From Xanthomonas pisi DSM 18956 (GTDB lineage: Bacteria; Pseudomonadota; Gammaproteobacteria; Xanthomonadales; Xanthomonadaceae), in NCBI RefSeq assembly GCF_001010415.1, contig NZ_JPLE01000041.1:18086-82085 (forward strand): a stretch of 64,000 nt of DNA, in the 5' to 3' direction. Shown here one piece after another: positions 58,205-64,000 of the stretch. How positions within the stretch are numbered: position 1 is the first letter of the stretch; each line of letters begins with the position of its first letter. The position numbers were made by a program, and so were the translations under genes. The notes beneath the pieces are model-generated. The model made no database searches. It was not told where the DNA came from and saw nothing but the letters and a program-made list of their open reading frames with translations.

Positions 58205-58259
58205 GCAAGCTGGGTACACGGTGGGTCTGGCTGCAGCTCCGTGTGCGATACGCCCTGCA

Positions 58260-60482
58260 CTAATACAGATCGATCGGGTCCACATCCAGCGACCAGCGCA
58301 CGCGACGCGCCTGCGGTAGCGCATAGACAGACGGCAGCTGCGCATCGAGCAGACGATGCAGCGCCGAGCGCTGCTGCGCAGACAGCAACAACTGGGTGCG
58401 CTGGAAACCGGCGCGGCGCGGCATCGGTGCGGGCATCGGGCCGTAGCACTCCACGTCCGCAAACGCGGGCGATTGCGCGCTGGTGTCTGCGGTGGCCAGG
58501 CCGCGCACCGCCATCAGGAACTGGTTGGCCGCCGCGACATCCTTGGCTTCGGCGCGGAACAGCGCCAGATGCGCAAACGGGGGAAATCCTGCCGCTTCGC
58601 GCTGCTGCAGTTCGGCATCGGCAAAGGCGTGGTAGCCGCCGTTGACCAGGGTCTGCAGCAGGGGATGTTCGGGGTGGTGGGTCTGCAGCCAGACCTCGCC
58701 GGGCCGATCGGCGCGCCCGGCGCGTCCTGCCACCTGGATCAGCTGCTGGGAAAGTTTTTCGGCGGCGCGGAAGTCGGCAGAGAACAGGCCTTCATCGATG
58801 CCGACCACCACCACCATGGTCAGCCGCGGCAGGTCGTGGCCCTTGGCCAGGATCTGGGTGCCGACCAGGATGCCGGCCTCGGTTCCCAGCCGGGTCAGCT
58901 GGGTTTCCAGGGCGTCGCGGCGTTGGGTGGTGCTGCGGTCGATGCGCACCACCGGGAAGTCGGGAAACGCCTCGGTCAGTCGTTCTTCCAGCCGCTCGGT
59001 GCCGATGCCCTGCGGCTGCAAGGCCAGGCTGGCGCAGGCCGGGCAGGCCAGCGGCGCCTGCTGGCGCGCGCCGCAGTGGTGGCACTGCAGGCGCCGGCCG
59101 CCGGCGTGCACGGTCATCGGGGTCTGGTGCAGCGGCGTGCTGCAACGCTGGCAGGCGGCCGTCCAGCCGCAGTCGTGGCACAGCAGCACCGGGGCATAGC
59201 CGCGGCGGTTCTTGAACACCAGCACCTGCTCGCCGCGCGCCAGGGTGGCGCCGATGCCGGCCAGCACCTCGGGCGACAGGCCGTCCTTGAGCGGGCGCTT
59301 GCGCACGTCCAGCACGCGCACCCGCGGCGGGCGCGCCTCGCCGGCGCGCTGCGACAGCCGCAGGTGCTGATAGCGGCCGGAGTAGGCGTTGTGCAGGCTT
59401 TCCAGCGACGGCGTGGCGCTGCCCAGGATCACCGGCACATCCAGCGCCTTGCCGCGCACCAGGGCGAAATCGCGGGCGTGGTAGCGGATGCCGTCCTGTT
59501 GCTTGTAGCTGCCGTCGTGTTCCTCGTCGATCACGATCAGCCCGGCGTTGGGCAGCGGGGTGAACACCGCCGAGCGCGTGCCTACGATCAGCTTGGCCTC
59601 GCCACGCCAGGCGGCCGCCCAGACGCGGGCGCGCTCGCCATCGGACAGGCCCGAATGCAGCGCATGCACCGGCACCCCCAGGCGTGCGCGGAAGCGGCCG
59701 AGCGTCTGCGGAGTGAGGCCGATTTCCGGCACCAGCACCAGTGCCTGCTTGCCGGCGGCCAGGCAGTCGGCGATCGCCTGCAGGTAGACCTCGGTCTTGC
59801 CGCTGCCGGTGACGCCGTCCAGCAGGTAGGTGGCAAAGCCGGTGTGCGCGCGGATCGCGGCGGCCGCAGCGCGTTGTTCTTCGTTGAGTGCCGGGCCGGT
59901 GCCGGGGCGCGGCGCGATGGCATCGGCCGGCACCGCCACGCGCTCGGCGTGGCCGCGCTTGGCCAGGCTGCGTGCGGCGTCGCGCCACTGCGGCAGCAGC
60001 GGGTCCAGCTGTTCCTCGCCCACCGCACCGGTCAGCAACAGGGCCGCCAGCAAGGCGGGCCGGCTGCCTGCGCGCAGGCCGGCAGCGCCGGTGCGCCCGG
60101 CCTCGGTCAGTTGCCAGGCCCAGGCGTGGGTGTCGGCCAGCGGTTCGCCGCGGCGCAGCGGCCCGGGCAGCGCGCTGGCCTGGGCCTCGCCCAGAGGGGC
60201 ATGGGTATAACGGGCCAGCCAGTGCAGCGAGCGCGCCAGTTCATCCACCAGCAGCGGCGTCTCGTCGCACCAGGCCAGTGCCGGGCGTAGTCCATCGGCC
60301 GACGGCTGCTGGCCCAGCTCCACCACCACCCCGACCAGCTCACGCGAGCCGAACGGCACCCGCACGCGGCAGCCGACCCGCGCCGGCTCGGTCAGCGGGG
60401 CGTCGGCAGGGGGCAGATAGTCGAACAGTTGGGGCAGCGGCACCGGCAAGGCGACGCGCAAGGTTGGGACGGTGGCAGGCAT
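58260..60482 (-). CDS. priA: primosomal protein N' (replication restart helicase PriA)
   Basis: 740 residues. The N-terminal DNA-binding domain (MPATVPTLRVALPVPLPQLFDYLPP) is followed by the helicase core: LDGVTGSGKTEVYLQ (Walker A), VIDEEHDGSYKQ (DEEH), GSATPSLESL and GTQILAKGHDLPRLTMV. The zinc-binding insert has Cys pairs in LCHDCGWTAACQRC and LQCHHCGARQQAPLACPAC. It reloads the replicative helicase at stalled forks. Upstream of its start is an AT-rich region with DnaA boxes. Confidence 0.96.
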   Translation of the reverse strand: MPATVPTLRVALPVPLPQLFDYLPPADAPLTEPARVGCRVRVPFGSRELVGVVVELGQQPSADGLRPALAWCDETPLLVDELARSLHWLARYTHAPLGEAQASALPGPLRRGEPLADTHAWAWQLTEAGRTGAAGLRAGSRPALLAALLLTGAVGEEQLDPLLPQWRDAARSLAKRGHAERVAVPADAIAPRPGTGPALNEEQRAAAAAIRAHTGFATYLLDGVTGSGKTEVYLQAIADCLAAGKQALVLVPEIGLTPQTLGRFRARLGVPVHALHSGLSDGERARVWAAAWRGEAKLIVGTRSAVFTPLPNAGLIVIDEEHDGSYKQQDGIRYHARDFALVRGKALDVPVILGSATPSLESLHNAYSGRYQHLRLSQRAGEARPPRVRVLDVRKRPLKDGLSPEVLAGIGATLARGEQVLVFKNRRGYAPVLLCHDCGWTAACQRCSTPLHQTPMTVHAGGRRLQCHHCGARQQAPLACPACASLALQPQGIGTERLEERLTEAFPDFPVVRIDRSTTQRRDALETQLTRLGTEAGILVGTQILAKGHDLPRLTMVVVVGIDEGLFSADFRAAEKLSQQLIQVAGRAGRADRPGEVWLQTHHPEHPLLQTLVNGGYHAFADAELQQREAAGFPPFAHLALFRAEAKDVAAANQFLMAVRGLATADTSAQSPAFADVECYGPMPAPMPRRAGFQRTQLLLSAQQRSALHRLLDAQLPSVYALPQARRVRWSLDVDPIDLY

Positions 60483-60622
60483 CCGCCCAGTCTACCGACA
60501 CTGTCCAGTGACCCCGACCTGCGCAATTTCGGTGGTGAAGGCGGTGTGATCAGTTGCGGGGCCTTTCTGTGACCCAAGTGATAAATACGACGTAAACCTA
60601 TGTGAGGCCTGAGGAAACGGGT

Positions 60623-60645
60623 TTATCCACACTGCCTGTGGATAA
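60623..60645. promoter_or_regulatory. inverted pair of perfect DnaA boxes
   Basis: TTATCCACA (60623-60631) and TGTGGATAA (60637-60645) are both exact consensus DnaA boxes, in inverted orientation with 5 bp (CTGCC) between them. They lie 141 bp upstream of the priA start and about 50 bp before an AT-rich stretch. No dnaA or dnaN gene is in the window. Confidence 0.75.
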
Positions 60646-60793
60646 GCCTGTGAATTAGTCGCGTGCTCCACGCGGTGAAGGCGGATTCACTTGCCTTGGC
60701 AACCTCTTGGACATTTTTTCGCCATCCATTGAAAATCAATTTAGATCAATCACTTAGGCGTGAAACACGATTGCAACAAAGAAAAAACAACAG

Positions 60794-60821
60794 TTGACAG
60801 ACGCTGGCGTATCGGTATGTC
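60794..60821 (+). promoter_or_regulatory. candidate promoter for the membrane protein gene
   Basis: TTGACA at 60794-60799 and TATGTC at 60816-60821, 16 bp apart, form a sigma-70-like promoter about 120 bp upstream of the ATG at 60942. The -35 is perfect and the -10 is weak. Confidence 0.5.
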
Positions 60822-60941
60822 TGCCGCTGTGCACAACGTCCGTCGGCAGCGCTCGTGACCGAAGCGCGGGTCGTGCGATCTGTCAAGCGGTCGGCGCGGC
60901 GGACCTGCGTCGGTATCATGCCGGCCGATGCTGGAGTTCAC

Positions 60942-61973
60942 ATGACCGTAGTCCCCGACGCCCCCGTCACCCCCGCCGCGTTGTCAGCCTTCCTGCGGGG
61001 TGTGGAACGCCGGGGCCTGGTGTTGGCGCAGTTGCAATGCGGCGATGTGGCGGCCGCCGAGCGGGCCTTGGCCGCTGCGCTGCGCGCCTTCAGCAGCCAG
61101 GCTGCGGGACGGCCGATGGCCGGCTGGCCAATGCGCTTCTGGAGCCTGCTGGCAGCCGCGCCGCCACTGCGCCGCGAGCCGATGCCCGGCACCTGGCTGC
61201 CGCCGTTCACCGTGTTGGGGCGGATGCAGACCCCCGACCGGCTGGCGCTGCTGCTGCGGATCGTGGCCGGGCTGGAAGAAGAGGTCGCCAGCGAAGTGCA
61301 GGGCATCGCGGTGGCGGACTATCGGCAGTCGCTTGCGCGTGCCTGTCCGCGCGATGCCGTCGGCCATCCCGATGCACAGGCCTGGCGGGTACTGGCCGAA
61401 GCGGCGCAAACGGAGCTGCGCGATCTCACCCCGTCCCAGCTGACCCGGCTTGGCCAGTTACGTGACGCGTCGCTGGCCGGCGTTGCGCTGCAGCCTGCGA
61501 TCCCGGCACAAGTGCCGCCCGCGCCACGCCGTGCCCCCCCGGTACGCGCCCGCCCCAAGCGGCAGTGGCACTGGCCACAGCTGGATCGCCGCCACGCCGG
61601 CATTGCCCTGGCGGTGCTCGCGCTGGCCTTGCTGTTGACGGTCCTGGCCTGGTGGTGGACGCACCGACGGCCCACCTTGCCGCCCGAGCCGGTCTCGCAA
61701 GCGCCGGCCGGCGTCCTGCACGTCACCGATGCGGCGCCAGTGCTGGTGGAAGAACTGCCGGCATCCGACCTGCAGAAGGCTCCGGCAGCCCCGGCCATGG
61801 ATCCGCGCGACCAGGCGATGCTGGCTGACCCGGATCTGGAACTGGCGCGCGCAGCGGACTTTTACGCATGGTACGCCGCCGGCCACCCGGTGCCGGCGGA
61901 CGAGTCCGGCGCGCATGCCACTGCGGCCGAGCTGCCCTCCGCCCCCCTGGAGACGGTCGATGACGACAATTAA
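60942..61973 (+). CDS. hypothetical single-span membrane protein
   Basis: 343 residues from the ATG at 60942, with GGAGTTCAC upstream. A soluble Ala/Leu/Arg-rich N-terminal part of about 225 residues (helical; SAFLRGVERRGLVLAQLQCGDVAAAERALAAALRAF) is followed by one membrane helix ([20 protein letters not shown], about 228-248). A C-terminal extracytoplasmic tail of about 95 residues follows (Pro/Ala-rich, with ARAADFYAWYA). The topology resembles anti-sigma or signalling proteins, but no sigma gene is adjacent. It overlaps the following DUF3106 gene by 14 bp. Confidence 0.85.
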   Translation: MTVVPDAPVTPAALSAFLRGVERRGLVLAQLQCGDVAAAERALAAALRAFSSQAAGRPMAGWPMRFWSLLAAAPPLRREPMPGTWLPPFTVLGRMQTPDRLALLLRIVAGLEEEVASEVQGIAVADYRQSLARACPRDAVGHPDAQAWRVLAEAAQTELRDLTPSQLTRLGQLRDASLAGVALQPAIPAQVPPAPRRAPPVRARPKRQWHWPQLDRRHAGIALAVLALALLLTVLAWWWTHRRPTLPPEPVSQAPAGVLHVTDAAPVLVEELPASDLQKAPAAPAMDPRDQAMLADPDLELARAADFYAWYAAGHPVPADESGAHATAAELPSAPLETVDDDN

Positions 61974-62550
61974 GTGGTTTGGCCTGCTGATGCTCGCCCT
62001 TACCGGTATCGCCGGCGCGCAGGCCTTGCCGGCGGCGCTGGACGAAAGCGATCGTAACGAACCCGTCAGTGCTGTTGCCGCGTCGGCAGCGCCGAGCGCT
62101 GCACAGCAACGCGCGCGCTGGGCGGCGCTGACGCCGGTACAGCAGGCCGACCTGCGCGCTCGCTATGCCGCGTGGAAGGACCTGACCGCCACCGACCGCG
62201 TGGTGTTGCGGCAGGCGCGCGAACGGCTGCACAGCCTGCCCGACGACCAGCAACGCGCCTTGCGCACCCAGTTCACCGCAATGGATCGCCTGCACCGCGA
62301 TGGCTGGCGCCTGGGGTCGCAAGTGGGCGCGTTCTACCCGCAGCTGCAGCCGCTGATCGGCTATGTGCCGGTCGACCAGCGCGAGCGCCTGCTCGCCGTG
62401 TTGCGCAGCCTGGATGCCGGCCAGCTGGAGCAGCTGGCGGTGCTCGCTCAACGCACCCCGCCGCAGGACCGCGATGGATTGCGCGACGCCTTGCTGGCCG
62501 AAGCCCCGGCCACCCGCAGCGCCTGGCTGAAGCGGCAACTGGCACGCTGA
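61960..62550 (+). CDS. DUF3106 family exported protein
   Basis: 196 residues. Signal peptide MTTIKWFGLLMLALTGIAGAQA, then the DUF3106 helical domain: RARWAALTPVQQADLRARYAAWKDLTATDRVVLRQARERLHSLPDDQQRALRTQF. WAALTPxQ and RxRYxAWKxL are family hallmarks. The start ATG at 61960 lies inside the upstream gene. Function unknown; members occur beside anti-sigma-like membrane proteins in many proteobacteria. Confidence 0.88.
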   Translation: MTTIKWFGLLMLALTGIAGAQALPAALDESDRNEPVSAVAASAAPSAAQQRARWAALTPVQQADLRARYAAWKDLTATDRVVLRQARERLHSLPDDQQRALRTQFTAMDRLHRDGWRLGSQVGAFYPQLQPLIGYVPVDQRERLLAVLRSLDAGQLEQLAVLAQRTPPQDRDGLRDALLAEAPATRSAWLKRQLAR

Positions 62551-62676
62551 TCGCCGCCGCAGGTCAGCCTGGCAGGTGGCCTGCGATGTGCAGCGTGCGA
62601 TCGGCGCCGCCATCCGTCGCGCATCGCGCGCTGCTGCGCGCGCGCGACTGCAGCGCCGCAGTCGCAGGGTGCAGCG

Positions 62677-63840
62677 TCAAAGACGCGCCAGACTCGCCAC
62701 CATCAGGAAGGCGGCAGCAAACGTGACCACTACGAAATACACGCTGCCCAGGCCAAGATACTTCAGCACCGTGACCGACCACGACTGGCGGTAGACGTGG
62801 CGCTGCATCCCCAGCAGATACAGCGGCATCCACAGTGCCAACCCGAACTGGAGCAGGCCCAGGCTCCAGGCGATCGGGGGAGCCAGCTGCACCACCGATT
62901 CTCTGAGCAACGACAGCAGCAGCATCGCCAGCAGGTTCAGGCAGAGAAATGCGTGGCTGTAGAGCGCCACCACCAGATGCTCCAGATACACCCACCCGCT
63001 GCGCAGGTAGAACACGCGCAACAGCAGCGCAAACAACGGCACCAGCACCAGCAAGGTGGACGGCACCGCTGCGAAGAACGCGTTGTAGAGCAGTTGCGGA
63101 TTGCTGCGCAGGCGCGGCAGGTTGCTGCGGATATGCGTGAGCTGCAGGTTGAGCCAGCGGTTGGCCCACTGCGGCAACGGCGTGACCGTCAGCGGGTTGC
63201 TCACCGGGTCCCAGGGTTTGCCCTCCAGCGAGAAGAACGTGCCGTTGTCGGGGGCATCGACCGCCGGTGCGGCGCTTTCCAGCCGCGCGCCCTGGTGCAG
63301 TTGCGCCAGCCGCTTGCGCGCCTCGCTCTCGGTGCGGGCGATGCCGGTATCCACACCGTCGCGCGCGATGCCGGCCGGCACCACCTTGCGGGTCTGGGTG
63401 AGCGTGCCGACGATCTGCGCTCGCACCGCTTCCACCTGCGCCGGCGTGCGCGCATGCGCAAAGTCCTTCGGCACCGCGCTCTGCGTCGCGCCGGGCGCGG
63501 CGACATCGGCGTCCTCGTCAGAGGCATGCACCGCGATGCGTGCGATGAAGAAGGTCAACAGGCTCACCACCAGCAACAGCCGCATCGGCGCGACATAGCG
63601 CACACGCTGCCCGCCCAGAAATCGCAGCGCCGCGCGGCCCGGCACCAGCAGGTCGCGCAAGGTGCGGAAGATCCGCCCGTCCAGGTGCCAGAACGATTCG
63701 AAGACCTCTTCCACCGCATGCGCGACGCTGCGTACCGGGCTATGCGCGCTCTGCCCGCAGGCGTGGCAAAACGCGCCTTGCAATGCGGTGGAGCAGTTTT
63801 CACAGTCCGATGGATGCAATGCGGTCGGGTGCAGGGACAT
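62677..63840 (-). CDS. DUF3667 family membrane protein
   Basis: 387 residues. The N-terminal zinc ribbon (DCENCSTALQGAFCHACGQS, residues 12-31) is followed by a helix-rich segment FESFWHLDGRIFRTLRDLLVPGRAALRFLGGQRVRYVAPMRL, the DUF3667 hallmark. There is one membrane helix, a soluble loop (about 105-250) and four further helices to the C-terminus. Function unknown. Convergent with the DUF3106 gene. Confidence 0.9.
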   Translation of the reverse strand: MSLHPTALHPSDCENCSTALQGAFCHACGQSAHSPVRSVAHAVEEVFESFWHLDGRIFRTLRDLLVPGRAALRFLGGQRVRYVAPMRLLLVVSLLTFFIARIAVHASDEDADVAAPGATQSAVPKDFAHARTPAQVEAVRAQIVGTLTQTRKVVPAGIARDGVDTGIARTESEARKRLAQLHQGARLESAAPAVDAPDNGTFFSLEGKPWDPVSNPLTVTPLPQWANRWLNLQLTHIRSNLPRLRSNPQLLYNAFFAAVPSTLLVLVPLFALLLRVFYLRSGWVYLEHLVVALYSHAFLCLNLLAMLLLSLLRESVVQLAPPIAWSLGLLQFGLALWMPLYLLGMQRHVYRQSWSVTVLKYLGLGSVYFVVVTFAAAFLMVASLARL

Positions 63841-64000
63841 GAGCCAGGTCCGGTTGGCGGCGATGGAGGGGCCGCGTGCCCGATGCGATCACCCGAAGGC
63901 ACGCGCCTGGCACACGGTACAGCGTCTTCATGCAGTTGCCTGGAAACATCGGCAGCCGCTTTTCGTTGCCGCGCGCAGCAGCGAGCGCGGCGGGAGCTGC
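63841..64000. other. window end without a supported gene
   Basis: No complete gene, RNA or clear terminator is seen. It probably contains the upstream region of the DUF3667 gene. Confidence 0.4.

Larger units (their letters stand above)
60483..60941. other. 459-bp AT-rich divergent intergenic region
   Basis: This lies between priA and the divergent membrane protein gene. It holds two inverted DnaA boxes, an AT-rich stretch (about 60690-60800, with runs such as atttttt and gaaaaaac) unusual for this GC-rich chromosome, and a promoter candidate. No gene was recognised. Confidence 0.6.

Noticed and set aside
58356-60290. 644-residue open frame opposite priA
   Set aside because: It is antisense to priA, which has all helicase motifs. 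The translation is Gly/Ala/His-rich without domains.
60483-60941. Chromosomal origin of replication
   Set aside because: Only two DnaA boxes are seen and no dnaA, dnaN or gyrB gene is nearby, so a secondary DnaA site is the safer reading.

Overview
The window is a GC-rich gammaproteobacterial chromosome segment that looks like core genome of Xanthomonas or a close Xanthomonadaceae relative. This rests on gene content and order: rpsU/yqeY next to tsaD and folB, a monomeric isocitrate dehydrogenase next to LysR-aceK, the rho-trxA-rhlB cluster, and ftsEX-(response regulator)-ung-rpoH. It is also supported by the many short GATTCGG-type heptad repeats between genes. The species cannot be fixed by reading alone. 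I see no prophage, integrated element, CRISPR array, tRNA or rRNA. The only mobile-element trace is a decayed IS5-like transposase near 18.1-18.5 kb.

Layout. 0.1-6.6 kb: YihY/BrkB membrane protein, YqeY-like protein, ribosomal protein S21, TsaD (tRNA t6A), FolB (folate) and a cytoplasmic GH3 beta-glucosidase with a LacI-type operator. 7-9.9 kb: periplasmic PQQ-type sugar dehydrogenase, a YiaA/B membrane protein and two small stress-like proteins. 9.9-19.4 kb: a murein cluster with an APC permease, L,D-transpeptidase-like enzyme, L-Ala-D/L-Glu epimerase, SH3-NlpC/P60 peptidase, lipoprotein amidase, two lipoproteins (one LprI-like) and a VanX-type D-Ala-D-Ala dipeptidase. 19.5-26.6 kb: small and hypothetical genes, two secreted EF-hand proteins, a HAD hydrolase, a 2-oxoadipate dioxygenase/decarboxylase homologue and a VOC protein. 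26.6-34.5 kb: an mdtABC-type RND efflux operon. 34.8-38.2 kb: M20 amidohydrolase, QueF, a LysM protein and a lipoprotein.

38.5-45 kb: monomeric icd, a small unknown gene, a LysR regulator translationally overlapping aceK, and a TonB-C-like protein. 45-49.4 kb: rho with a glutamine-rich N-terminal extension, trxA, and divergent rhlB with a long basic tail. 49.5-53.8 kb: ftsE-ftsX-response regulator-ung, with two ATGA junctions, then rpoH behind a sigma-E-like promoter. 53.9-55.9 kb: a TRIC/YicG-type channel and ndh. 56-58 kb: a membrane protein, a NYN-LOTUS predicted RNase and a GST, joined by ATGA overlaps. 58.3-63.8 kb: priA, an AT-rich intergenic region with two perfect inverted DnaA boxes, a membrane protein/DUF3106 pair and a DUF3667 protein.

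Functional threads. The 10-19 kb cluster could take murein peptides from amide cleavage through gamma-D-Glu-mDAP hydrolysis to L-Ala-L-Glu and D-Ala. The 38-44 kb block links isocitrate dehydrogenase with its kinase/phosphatase. The 45-54 kb block combines RNA termination and decay, redox, division, DNA repair and heat shock. Many start codons were reassigned from the longest reading frame using Shine-Dalgarno sites, signal peptides and gene overlaps. Long antisense frames opposite real genes were ignored.
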